Shown here piece after piece: positions 7,780 through 14,299 of a stretch of 31,969 nucleotides of DNA; positions within the stretch are counted from its first letter, which is position 1; every line of letters begins with the position of its first letter. This DNA is from CAWHPS01 sp963831235 (GTDB taxonomy: Bacteria > Fibrobacterota > OXYB2-FULL-49-7 > JAEUSG01). The position numbers were made by a program, and so were the translations under genes. The notes under the pieces are model-generated. The model did not search any database, had not been told where the DNA came from, and was given only the letters and a program-made list of their open reading frames with translations. The stretch is taken from the NCBI GenBank assembly GCA_963831235.1, contig CAWHPS010000039.1, positions 1-31,969 of the forward strand, given 5' to 3'.

Positions 7780-8297
7780 TTTCAAAACTTGAAGATAATA
7801 GAATAAAATTATTCATCCGAAAAGAAGCTCGCTCCATTAGAATAGCTGCAATGACGGAGCAGGGAGAGAAATCAAAGTATGAAGCACTCCACAAGACTGT
7901 TCTTTCCATTGTCCAATTGCTCGCTAAATTGAACCCGTCCATAATCCGCGACAAGGATTCCTTGATTAAAACATACATGACATATTTCTGGAAGTTACTC
8001 GCTGTTGAAATTAAAGGAGATGTAGAGACCCCATATTATAAATCGATTGAAGAAGATAAATGGAAGGGACGCGCCTTGAATTCAGTTCAAAGTAATTCAA
8101 TGATTCGAACTGCCGGTAATCTGATACCTGCCGACGTTGAAGAAGCGAAAATACGACTTGAACTTTCAAAACTTGCTATGAGACTTGTAAGTGTGCAAGC
8201 GAAGCTTGCGAACATCACAGACATCAATGAAATTCAGAATGGATATAAAAAGATCTTCTGGGCAATGTATAATACAACGATTCCACAGTATAAATAA
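7776..8297 (+). CDS. Hypothetical protein, 173 aa, coupled to the HTH gene
   Basis: The start codon overlaps the previous stop (ATGA). The product is all-alpha by composition with long amphipathic helices (for example KSKYEALHKTVLSIVQLLAKL and the C-terminal LSKLAMRLVSVQAKL), no signal and no membrane segment. I do not recognise it. Its position between an HTH gene and a Rep-like relic suggests a role in control or replication of the left module. Confidence 0.6.
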   Translation: MISKLEDNRIKLFIRKEARSIRIAAMTEQGEKSKYEALHKTVLSIVQLLAKLNPSIIRDKDSLIKTYMTYFWKLLAVEIKGDVETPYYKSIEEDKWKGRALNSVQSNSMIRTAGNLIPADVEEAKIRLELSKLAMRLVSVQAKLANITDINEIQNGYKKIFWAMYNTTIPQYK

Positions 8298-8305
8298 AAA
8301 CAATA

Positions 8306-8641
8306 ATGATTCTTATGCGCCACTTTGAATATTTCTTAAATGGATGTGAATCCATTTGGAAGCACTATCGCTGGAATAAAATATACCCGTTTTCCTTCAA
8401 TACGTTTCAATCATATAACCTTTATTCGGATATGCAAAACACTCAACGGGAGAACCTCTCCGGTTCCACCGGTTCCTTGGTACCGAGGATTGAGGAGATG
8501 ATTCAAAGAATAGTATCAGGTAGGGGAAAGATTTATTCCACCGTAAAACCTTTCAGACCCTTATACCCTTTTATTTTATTCAATCGAGTTTATTCAAAGT
8601 TCAAGAGTTCTTCAAACTTTATATGTCCCTTTTACAGATAA
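8306..8641 (+). CDS. Doubtful ORF, 111 aa
   Basis: The frame is open and co-directional, but it has no ribosome site, an unusual Phe/Tyr/Ser-rich composition and no recognisable domain. Its DNA contains CCGGTTCC twice and an imperfect palindrome (CCTTGGTACCGAGG), which could be sites rather than codons. It may be non-coding spacer or a degraded gene. Confidence 0.25.
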   Translation: MILMRHFEYFLNGCESIWKHYRWNKIYPFSFNTFQSYNLYSDMQNTQRENLSGSTGSLVPRIEEMIQRIVSGRGKIYSTVKPFRPLYPFILFNRVYSKFKSSSNFICPFYR

Positions 8642-8654
8642 CAGGATAATTCAA

Positions 8655-8965
8655 ATGCAATACAATGAAAAAGGTCAAATAGTAAATACAGTTCCATTTT
8701 CCAGAGGAATACTTGACCATATTATCGGGAAGAAAATATCTCACACTGAGTTTGCGATTCTTTCCTATTCAATTTTGAAAGCTGATTATCGTACTGGATA
8801 TTTTCAATCATGCTCCTCCATCATCTATAAGCAAAAATATAAAATCATCAAGAACAATATATTGTTTATGTGAAAAACGTGACGGACTTCAGACGATATG
8901 ACACAAAAGATGGTACAATGGTAAACGAAATGTGCGATGTCGCAGATATTCAGAAATCTATTTAA
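8655..8965 (+). pseudogene. Relic of a Rep-like winged-helix gene
   Basis: Frame 8655-8873 starts with SRGILDHIIGKKISHTEFAILSYSILKADYRTGYFQ, which resembles the N-terminal winged-helix domain of plasmid/phage replication proteins. Translation then breaks near 8840-8855. A second frame, ending with the stop at 8963-8965, gives QYIVYVKNVTDFRRYDTKDGTMVNEMCDV, which fits the strand-rich follow-on part of such domains. The recognition-helix region seems shortened as well. The 13-bp repeat and an IS630-like fragment begin at its end. Family assignment is tentative. Confidence 0.45.
8930..8944 (+). promoter_or_regulatory. Palindromic site TGCGA-TG-TCGCA, copy 1
   Basis: These 15 bases are the exact reverse complement of 10065-10079, and each copy is itself a near-perfect palindrome. 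The second copy lies directly before the ParB-like gene. The pair is a candidate parS or operator. Confidence 0.45.
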
Positions 8966-9494
8966 TAATTTTCCGCAGTTTCCATTCCACGCAACGAGTT
9001 CTGTGCATCACTTCTTTATAAGTACGGTTCTCTTCACTATAATCATTCTTAGCATGGTGACCGATATAATTCCGGGTCATTTTCTCGCGGTGCTTATAAT
9101 AAGGTAACTGATATTCCCATCCGGCCGCTTTTGCAACTCGCCATATGCTTCCAGGTTTATAAACGACTTGAAATTCCGATTCGATTAGCTTCTGAATTTT
9201 GGTGTAGTTCCAGCCATGTTTCGGCCTTCGTTTTTTATCTTCGAGAAATATTGCCAACTGTTGGATCTGAGCCTTACTTAGCATCGCTGGTTTTCCTGAT
9301 TTTGGTTTCTTCTCAACGGCGTCCCAATGCTTTTTCTTGAAATTAGACAGCCAGCGCTTGACGCTTCGTGTCGTTACACCTAAATTGGCCGCAATCTCGT
9401 TTGGGTTCTTTTTTTCAGTCGTCGCGAACCCGCAGAACCAGGCTTTACGGCGAAATTGATATAATTCCTCATGTTTCCATGACTTTCTTTTCAT
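8958..9494 (-). CDS. IS630-type transposase N-terminal domain (fragment)
   Basis: The start at 9494 (MKRKSWKHEELYQF) is preferred over 9533. The 178 residues hold the paired HTH typical of IS630/Tc1-like transposases: NEIAANLGVTTRSVKRWLSNF, then KRRPKHGWNYTKIQKLIESEF and GSIWRVAKAAGWEYQ. The DDE catalytic part, roughly the second half of a normal 340-residue protein, is missing. It may still bind DNA, but it cannot catalyse transposition alone. It lies at the junction of the two element modules and points the other way. Confidence 0.75.
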   Translation of the reverse strand: MKRKSWKHEELYQFRRKAWFCGFATTEKKNPNEIAANLGVTTRSVKRWLSNFKKKHWDAVEKKPKSGKPAMLSKAQIQQLAIFLEDKKRRPKHGWNYTKIQKLIESEFQVVYKPGSIWRVAKAAGWEYQLPYYKHREKMTRNYIGHHAKNDYSEENRTYKEVMHRTRCVEWKLRKIIK

Positions 9495-9607
9495 ATTCCA
9501 AATAAAATATGACAATATATATGTAGATGTCAAATAATTAAAATAAAATGCAAGTTCTTGCTGCTGAATTAGATATGATGTGTTTAATGGATGCTTGTAT
9601 GAAGCTG

Positions 9608-9630
9608 AATCACAAATAAAAGTGATTTTT
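9608..9630 (+). terminator. Weak hairpin with short T run
   Basis: AATCAC (9608-9613) pairs with GTGATT (9622-9627) around an 8-nt loop, and three more Ts follow. It lies just before the right 13-bp repeat. Confidence 0.35.
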
Positions 9631-9688
9631 CAGAAATCTATGAATAAAAGGAGTCAAGAATAAAAACGAAGCCAAACAGAGGTAATCA

Positions 9689-9853
9689 ATGCCTGAAAAG
9701 ATCAATTCTGCTTTCTTGCGCATAAAGAATGAGGTTCGACGCCAGCTTAACGGCCAGCCGGACAAAGAAGAATTAAGATCGCTCAAAAGTGAGCTGTTGC
9801 GTGTCTTTGGAAATGTTATGCCATTGCGCCACGAGCAGGAGAAAAAGCAATGA
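9689..9853 (+). CDS. Small hypothetical protein, 54 aa, first gene of the ParB operon
   Basis: The ATG at 9689 follows AGAGG with good spacing; the product runs MPEKINSAFLRIKNEVRRQLNG to LRHEQEKKQ. It is charged and probably helical (EVRRQL, KEELRSLKSELLRVFG), with no recognised domain. It opens a plus-strand gene series that continues without a terminator to the integrase. It might be a Rop-like or adaptor protein, but that is speculation. Confidence 0.5.
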   Translation: MPEKINSAFLRIKNEVRRQLNGQPDKEELRSLKSELLRVFGNVMPLRHEQEKKQ

Positions 9854-9973
9854 GCACGCGGCCATCAGGTAGGAAGTGCTGTATAGGTGAAGCGTACGCG
9901 CGGAATGGATTGGAAAACCGCGTAGGTCAATCCATCCATCAATATTGGTGCGGAATTATGGTGGCCGTGGTGC
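9854..9973 (+). ncRNA. Structured RNA spacer with possible pseudoknot
   Basis: An outer stem pairs GCAC/GTGC (9854-9857 with 9970-9973) and CGGCCA/TGGCCG (9859-9864 with 9962-9967). Inside it, CGCGG (9899-9903) can pair with CCGCG (9918-9922), and ATGGATTG (9905-9912) pairs perfectly with CAATCCAT (9928-9935). The two inner helices cross, giving an H-type pseudoknot or two competing folds. The region lies between a small gene and the SD of a 24-codon ORF leading into parB. The frame 9850-10086 across it looks like noise. It could control translation of the ParB gene. Confidence 0.5.
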
Positions 9974-10011
9974 TTTTAGTATTAATCCCTAATTTTCAAA
10001 AGGAGGATTTC

Positions 10012-10086
10012 ATGTCCAAGCCAAACAATGCCAGCAAGCCCTCAAAAGGGGCGGAAGAAAAAAGTGCGACATCGCACATGCGATGA
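10012..10086 (+). CDS. 24-aa leader peptide coupled to the ParB-like gene
   Basis: AAAGGAGG lies 5 bp before this ATG, the best ribosome site in the operon, yet the ORF encodes only 24 residues (MSKPNNASKPSKGAEEKSAT...). Its stop overlaps the ParB start as ATGA. That arrangement suggests a leader ORF whose translation feeds parB. Its last codons contain the palindrome at 10065-10079. Confidence 0.5.
   Translation: MSKPNNASKPSKGAEEKSATSHMR
10065..10079 (+). promoter_or_regulatory. Palindromic site TGCGA-CA-TCGCA, copy 2
   Basis: Exact inverted copy of 8930-8944. With flanking bases it reads GTGCGA-CA-TCGCAC, a 6-bp half-site palindrome, ending 3 bp before the ParB-like start codon. Auto-repression by the ParB-like protein, or a partition site, would fit. 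Confidence 0.45.
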
Positions 10087-11339
10087 AAAATGCGCTTCTT
10101 AAGTGGATTGCCATCAGGAAAATTAACATCAAGAAATTCCAAATGCGTCCATGGGACGCTACGGAACAAAATGCCGATTATATTGGGCCAAGTATGAAAG
10201 CCAACGGGCAGATTCAGCCAATAACTATAGGCGAGTGGGAAGGGGAATATCATCTCATTGACGGAGGATCGAGACTGCTGAGTGCTAAAAATAGGGGCGA
10301 AGAAGAAATTGAAGCCAAAGTATTTCCTGTCGAAAAAGAATCCGATATCTTAAGGCTGCAAATTAGTGCAAATATTTGTCGAAGGGACGTAGATATCCTT
10401 AGCGAAGCCCGGTACCTCGTCCATGCCCTTGAAGTTATGTCCAATGAAAATGGCGGGCGTAAACTGACCTATCCAGAGTTCATAAAGAAAGCAGGGCTGC
10501 CTTATGATCCCAATATGCTGACCAAGCGTCTTGGGATTGCCAAGTTTGACCCCACTCTTGATCCGCTCCTTCGAAAGATTGAAAAACGCCATACTTATCT
10601 GTTTGAACTTGGCCGTATTAAAGATAAGACCAATTTTAAAGAAGAATATCTACAAGACCTTTTACGTAGAATTGAGTTGGATGGCGAAGGTAACGATGGA
10701 GTCACGGCGACCATGCTAAAAGATGCTGTGACCAGATTTAACGAGAATAAACCTTGGGAGCTTATTGAGATTCCGCCAGCGAGCACGATTATAAACCCAG
10801 CGATTACCAATGTGAATGGAGTCCAGTCGGGCAATAACGATTCCGATAATATACTCTCTGACAAGACTTATGCTCATCCACGGAAAGCCTTAGGAGGCTC
10901 TCAATCAAAGCATGTAATGAAGGGCGCCTTACAATCAAAATCTGAAGAAGGTGAAGTCTCCACAAAGCCAGGGACCCGGGTCATTCCAGGCATCAATAAT
11001 GTCGAAGGTGTTTTCGGGCGTTGGAATGCTGCTGATGATTTGCTTAGTGTGCGATTGGATCACAATATAACGGGTTCCTCAAAAATTACCACAGCCGAAG
11101 ACTGGGATAGGGTCGATCAAATAGGCGATTTACTTAAAGAGGTGGCCGCTTATAAAAAAGCATGCCTCACCAAGAGTGTCATGCCTGCCCTGGCTCATAT
11201 GCAGGGGACAACCGAGCGGCAATCGGAACACTTCTTTGTTCCATTAGATAGCGTGGCACCCATTCTATTTCCTGAGCTGGTCAATACACAGGATAAAAAA
11301 GCAGAGGTGAAGGTTGCGGGTGAAGTGCAAGACAATTGA
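10083..11339 (+). CDS. ParB-like nuclease/partition domain protein
   Basis: The 418-residue product starts by ATGA overlap. Residues about 10-90 resemble the ParB/Srx domain: IGPSMKANGQIQPITIGEWEGEYHLIDGGSRLLSAKNRGEEEIEAKVF, with GGSRLLSA in the place of the usual G-x-R-R-x-x-A. Then comes a segment like the central HTH region (SANICRRDVDILSEARYLVHALEVM... KAGLPYDPNMLTKRLGI). The C-terminal third is unlike ParB. ParB proteins load on parS and use CTP to clamp DNA; whether this one does is unknown. No ParA is seen in the window, so it may be a regulator or may use a host ParA. Palindromes close to its start are candidate sites. Confidence 0.75.
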   Translation: MKNALLKWIAIRKINIKKFQMRPWDATEQNADYIGPSMKANGQIQPITIGEWEGEYHLIDGGSRLLSAKNRGEEEIEAKVFPVEKESDILRLQISANICRRDVDILSEARYLVHALEVMSNENGGRKLTYPEFIKKAGLPYDPNMLTKRLGIAKFDPTLDPLLRKIEKRHTYLFELGRIKDKTNFKEEYLQDLLRRIELDGEGNDGVTATMLKDAVTRFNENKPWELIEIPPASTIINPAITNVNGVQSGNNDSDNILSDKTYAHPRKALGGSQSKHVMKGALQSKSEEGEVSTKPGTRVIPGINNVEGVFGRWNAADDLLSVRLDHNITGSSKITTAEDWDRVDQIGDLLKEVAAYKKACLTKSVMPALAHMQGTTERQSEHFFVPLDSVAPILFPELVNTQDKKAEVKVAGEVQDN

Positions 11340-11345
11340 TCGTTA

Positions 11346-11429
11346 TCCGGCCCCAGGCTGGACGCCGGCATGCCAGCACACGGTCAGGAATGACCAAGTC
11401 CGCTGGCAGCGTGCCGAAATGGGGCCGGA
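11346..11429 (+). ncRNA. Long multi-stem hairpin in the parB downstream spacer
   Basis: Four nested helices form one rod: TCCGGCCCCA/TGGGGCCGGA (11346-11355 with 11420-11429), CGGCA/TGCCG (11366-11370, 11412-11416), TGCCAGC/GCTGGCA (11371-11377, 11402-11408) and GGTCA/TGACC (11382-11386, 11391-11395), capped by a GGAA (GNRA-type) loop. That is 27 pairs in 84 nt, with no T tract after it. The outer helix shares GGCCCC with the next spacer hairpin. It might be a processing or stability element between parB and the next gene, or a small RNA. Confidence 0.65.
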
Positions 11430-11499
11430 CCTTCGAAATAGTGGAGTCAGCCGAGGTTCGTCTGGCTCTAAACATTAACCAAAGCAAAGAGGAGGTTTT

Positions 11500-11751
11500 A
11501 TGTCTCAATGTCAAATCCTTCCAGAAGGAGTACGACTCTTAGAGTTCGATCTGGAACTGGCGCGAGTAAAGAGCTTGGAGGAATTCTTCTCGCTCTACAC
11601 AAGTGTGTTTGCGGAGGCGCTTGCGGAGTTGAAGGCCGATAGCCTTAATCCGGACACGCTATCAAACCTGATGTTTGACCTGCAAACCGATCTGGCCGCT
11701 GTTGGCGACGAGATACATGAGCGGATGAACCGCAAGGAGGTCAAGAACTAA
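11500..11751 (+). CDS. Hypothetical protein, 83 aa
   Basis: A strong ribosome site (AGAGGAGG) precedes the ATG. The product is acidic and helical (SLEEFFSLYTSVFAEALAELKAD, MFDLQTDLAAVGDEIHERMNRKE), without signal or membrane segment. The family is not recognised. It lies between two spacer hairpins with related GC-rich stems. Confidence 0.6.
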   Translation: MSQCQILPEGVRLLEFDLELARVKSLEEFFSLYTSVFAEALAELKADSLNPDTLSNLMFDLQTDLAAVGDEIHERMNRKEVKN

Positions 11752-11764
11752 TGATGCTGTTGGA

Positions 11765-11811
11765 GTGGGGCCGCCATCACCAGTCTTGTGGTAGATGTGT
11801 ACCGGCCCCAC
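11765..11811 (+). ncRNA. Second GGCCCC hairpin, operon spacer
   Basis: GTGGGGCCG (11765-11773) pairs perfectly with CGGCCCCAC (11803-11811); inside, CATCACCA (11775-11782) pairs with TGGTAGATG (11789-11797) with one bulged A. The outer strand repeats the GGCCCC core of the 11346-11429 hairpin, so the two spacers are related. It ends 45 bp before the next start. Confidence 0.6.
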
Positions 11812-11856
11812 ACCAGCATAGTTATCGATAACATTTTTAAGAAAGGAATCAGTAGA

Positions 11857-12360
11857 ATGAAAAACGAAATTACAATTTCAGAAATGCAGACAGTAAGAGA
11901 TCATTTCTCAAAAGAGTTTGGCCCGGACCATATTAAATATCTAAAAGGATTTGATGACATTGGAAACACAGTTGGAACAGGTCAAGTCCTTCTGGATTGG
12001 GAAAATCCTTTATTGTCTTGTGTTTATCGGCAACTTGTTTTAGGTGAGATATCCGAAAATGAGCATATTGAAGAAGTCTCCGAAATATTGGATGTGTTTA
12101 AGCAGTCCATACCAGAAAGCAATCGGCCAGCCATCATAAAACGTATGGCTGAGATCCTTTCCGAAATTAAACCGTTTGCGGCACGTTATCTAAAAGCAAG
12201 AGAACATATACTGGACTACCTGACCACGACCATATTTGGTGATTTGGGACTCATGGATAATGGCGTATTTTGTTTGCAGGTTGACCTGTTTCTTCTCGGT
12301 ACAATTACGCCCGACGCACTGCTGGAAAGATGGGATTCCAAGCATTGTGTTCAAGGTTAA
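11857..12360 (+). CDS. Hypothetical protein, 167 aa
   Basis: The start at 11857 (MKNEITISEMQTVRDHF) follows AAGAAAGGAATC; the longer frame runs back through the hairpin and is rejected. The protein is soluble, helical and acidic, with a hydrophobic stretch near the C-terminus (NGVFCLQVDLFLLGTITPDALL). No domain is recognised. It is part of the ParB-to-integrase series. Confidence 0.55.
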   Translation: MKNEITISEMQTVRDHFSKEFGPDHIKYLKGFDDIGNTVGTGQVLLDWENPLLSCVYRQLVLGEISENEHIEEVSEILDVFKQSIPESNRPAIIKRMAEILSEIKPFAARYLKAREHILDYLTTTIFGDLGLMDNGVFCLQVDLFLLGTITPDALLERWDSKHCVQG

Positions 12361-12372
12361 ACAAAACAATCA

Positions 12373-12394
12373 CCTCGGCCAGCAATGGCAGGGG
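12373..12394 (+). other. Spacer hairpin with GCAA tetraloop
   Basis: CCTC and GCCA pair with TGGC and GGGG (one G-T pair) around GCAA, a GNRA-type loop. It lies in the 68-bp gap between 12360 and 12429, about 35 bp before the next start. Confidence 0.45.
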
Positions 12395-12428
12395 GCACTT
12401 AAAACACTTTTTATAAGGGAATTGAAAT

Positions 12429-12905
12429 ATGAACACATTTAAGTTTTTTCGAGGTTATTGTGAATTGCTTGTTTTCTTGTACACACAAGGGCTTATAGGA
12501 GCAGTTAATGATATTGCCAAACGAACCTTTACGGGCAAAGATGTTATAAAGGCCTATCACGAGCATAAACGTGAAATTTATTGTGCAGATATCGAGCGTG
12601 CGGAAATCTACGAAGCCGCTTGGATAAAGTCATACGCATATGCTGTCCGAAAGATGTGCCTTGACAGTAGCCAACCTATACCTCAGGACATCGAAGAATA
12701 TTTCAATAATAACATTGTCCCAATTGGTAAGTTTGCTTGTCCGCGATCCTCCCTTTCGCAAATATATGCCTTCTTTTCATATCTGGCTCGGATTGGTTTT
12801 ATAACAAAAATGGGGAGGAACATATATTCAATTAACGAGTGCCAGTTGAATCAGTTGCGGGCAGGAAAACAATTGTGTGGTTCAGAGGTTCAGCAATGCG
12901 CTTAA
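12429..12905 (+). CDS. Hypothetical protein, 158 aa, upstream of the Rep-like gene
   Basis: A ribosome site (AAGGGAATT) precedes the ATG. The N-terminal half is helical (FFRGYCELLVFLYTQGLIGAVNDIAKRTFTGKDVIKAY). The C-terminal part (SSLSQIYAFFSYLARIGFITKMGRNIYSIN) looks like a winged-helix tail, where a recognition helix is followed by a hairpin. It overlaps the Rep-like gene by 10 bp, so both are probably made together. A role with the replication protein is inferred. Confidence 0.6.
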   Translation: MNTFKFFRGYCELLVFLYTQGLIGAVNDIAKRTFTGKDVIKAYHEHKREIYCADIERAEIYEAAWIKSYAYAVRKMCLDSSQPIPQDIEEYFNNNIVPIGKFACPRSSLSQIYAFFSYLARIGFITKMGRNIYSINECQLNQLRAGKQLCGSEVQQCA

Positions 12906-13858
12906 TAAAACGGAGCTATAAACTGATAAATAATTTTACACAGATCCTGAACGATATAATTGAGAACCGTCAACTAAGCTTTAAAGCACTTGGCTTTTAT
13001 GTCTTTTTGTTATCGAAAATTAACAACTGGCAAATTTGGTTACATGATATTGCCAAGAACGGTCCAGACAGAATCCGAAGTCTACGCGCAGCAATCAATG
13101 AATTAGAAAAAGCAGGTTTGGTAATCAGGCGAAAGGATAAAAACAAGAATGGTCATTTCGACTATACACTTGAAATACTAATCTCACCAAAAGCACCAAA
13201 TGTGGAAAATAACGAAGAAAAACCAAGAACCCAAAACCACGTTATGGAGAGTCCAGAGGTGGATGGTCCAAGCGTGGAAAAAGAGACACATAATAATACT
13301 AATAAGAATAATATTATAAGAGATAATAATATTAAAATAAATAAGGGTTTTGATTTTGATGTTAAATTCACAAATAAATTAATTGACCTGATTCTCATAC
13401 CAGCTGGCCGTAAACGGCCAAATGCAGCGCAGCTTGATCAATGGATACTGGAAGTTCGCGCCATGCGCGAAGAGGACGGCCATTCCGAAACTTATCTTGA
13501 ACACGTTTTAGATGTTATTATTAAAGATAAATTCTGGCTTCCCTTTATTAGGGACACTTCTTATTTTCGCCAAAAACTAAACAGTGGTAAGTTCTACATA
13601 GTTTTGAATCGTTCTTCAATCCTGGCGCAAAAGAAGCTTGTTCCTAAGGTAAGTCTGGACGATCCACTTCCGCCAGATTTCATTGAATGGATTAAAACCA
13701 GCGCGCCTGCTCTCCAGGAGTGTAATAACTGTCGTACGGGTCGCGATATTTATTGGGCGCGTGAAGCCGTCCGTATCGGTGAAGCCAATGAGGTCATGAT
13801 TCAAGCTGTAACAGAAGCTGAAAAGCGGGGATTATTGAGAGACGGAGGTGCGCAATGA
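12896..13858 (+). CDS. Replication initiator-like protein with N-terminal winged helix
   Basis: The start at 12896 is an ATG overlapping the upstream gene; the longer frame is not needed. Residues about 15-85 (TQILNDIIENRQLSFKALG..., LSKINNWQIWLHDIA, INELEKAGLVIRRKD) match the winged-HTH found at the N-terminus of phage and plasmid replication proteins, as in the DnaD-like group. An Asn/Lys-rich linker (about 105-160) leads to a C-terminal helical domain that may bind a helicase or DNA. The product is 320 residues. With the ParB-like gene upstream, this suggests a plasmid-like lifestyle for the excised element. Direct function is inferred. Confidence 0.7.
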   Translation: MRLIKRSYKLINNFTQILNDIIENRQLSFKALGFYVFLLSKINNWQIWLHDIAKNGPDRIRSLRAAINELEKAGLVIRRKDKNKNGHFDYTLEILISPKAPNVENNEEKPRTQNHVMESPEVDGPSVEKETHNNTNKNNIIRDNNIKINKGFDFDVKFTNKLIDLILIPAGRKRPNAAQLDQWILEVRAMREEDGHSETYLEHVLDVIIKDKFWLPFIRDTSYFRQKLNSGKFYIVLNRSSILAQKKLVPKVSLDDPLPPDFIEWIKTSAPALQECNNCRTGRDIYWAREAVRIGEANEVMIQAVTEAEKRGLLRDGGAQ

Positions 13859-13880
13859 GCTAAAAAAGGAATATTGTTGG

Positions 13881-13897
13881 CATTCCGCGATGGAATG
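13881..13897 (+). other. Spacer hairpin after the Rep-like gene
   Basis: CATTCC pairs with GGAATG around GCGAT. It occupies the 85-bp gap before the gene at 13944 and has no T tract. Confidence 0.45.
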
Positions 13898-13943
13898 GTA
13901 GAGTCGGGATACTGAAAACATTTAACACAAAGAGGGTAATAAA

Positions 13944-14282
13944 ATGGATTGCACTATCAATGTAGTCGGGATCAGGATACGTGCTTATATAAAAAAGTAC
14001 AATTGGAGTTTGATTGTTTGGTATAGGGCGGATCGTGACTTTTTGGAAGCCATAGTGCCAGAAATCGTAAGAGATAAAATCACCAGTGATGATGTCTTTG
14101 ATTGTTTGGAAGCGGTCGCCGGTTCCATGAACAGGGAAATCAAAGAATACCATGATAATGGTTCCGGAACCTATCAGGTAATCTATAAACCATTGCCCGG
14201 TATCGGGCGGCCAGGGAATGGCGGTTTTCAACGGTGCATTGGTGGTTTCAAGGAAATCCAGTTAATGATAAGAGGCGAATAA
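13944..14282 (+). CDS. Hypothetical protein, 112 aa, paralogous to the next gene's C-terminus
   Basis: AAAGAGGGT precedes the ATG. The core IRIRAYIKKYNWSLIVWY ... REIKEYHDNGSGTYQVIYKP aligns by eye with residues about 165-240 of the following protein (MRLRVYLECIKWFVEIIY ... REIRDIEDDGEGGYLANLVPP). The two are therefore one family of about 80 residues. It looks like an alpha/beta domain ending in an acidic Gly loop. I do not know the function. The final 25 residues (GRPGNGGFQRCIGG...) are an unrelated Gly-rich tail. Confidence 0.6.
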   Translation: MDCTINVVGIRIRAYIKKYNWSLIVWYRADRDFLEAIVPEIVRDKITSDDVFDCLEAVAGSMNREIKEYHDNGSGTYQVIYKPLPGIGRPGNGGFQRCIGGFKEIQLMIRGE

Positions 14283-14299
14283 GCAGAAAGGAAACTAAA

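Larger units (their letters stand above)
8949..9641 (-). mobile_element. IS630-like fragment flanked by a 13-bp repeat
   Basis: TTCAGAAATCTAT occurs at 8949-8961 and 9629-9641, and the only gene between is an IS630-type transposase fragment on the minus strand. The left copy is within the tail of the Rep-like relic; after the right copy the same frame would go on as QKSMNKRSQE and stop. This looks like an insertion with a duplicated target. However, a 13-bp duplication is not the TA expected of IS630, and no inverted repeats are seen, so recombination between short repeats is an alternative. Confidence 0.5.

Noticed and set aside
9850..10086. 78-aa ORF MSTRPSG...
   Set aside because: It crosses the structured RNA and includes the small ORF at 10012, which has the better ribosome site.
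11336..11542. ORF over the long hairpin after parB
   Set aside because: The frame is a translation of the inverted repeat; the next gene starts at 11500 with its own strong SD.
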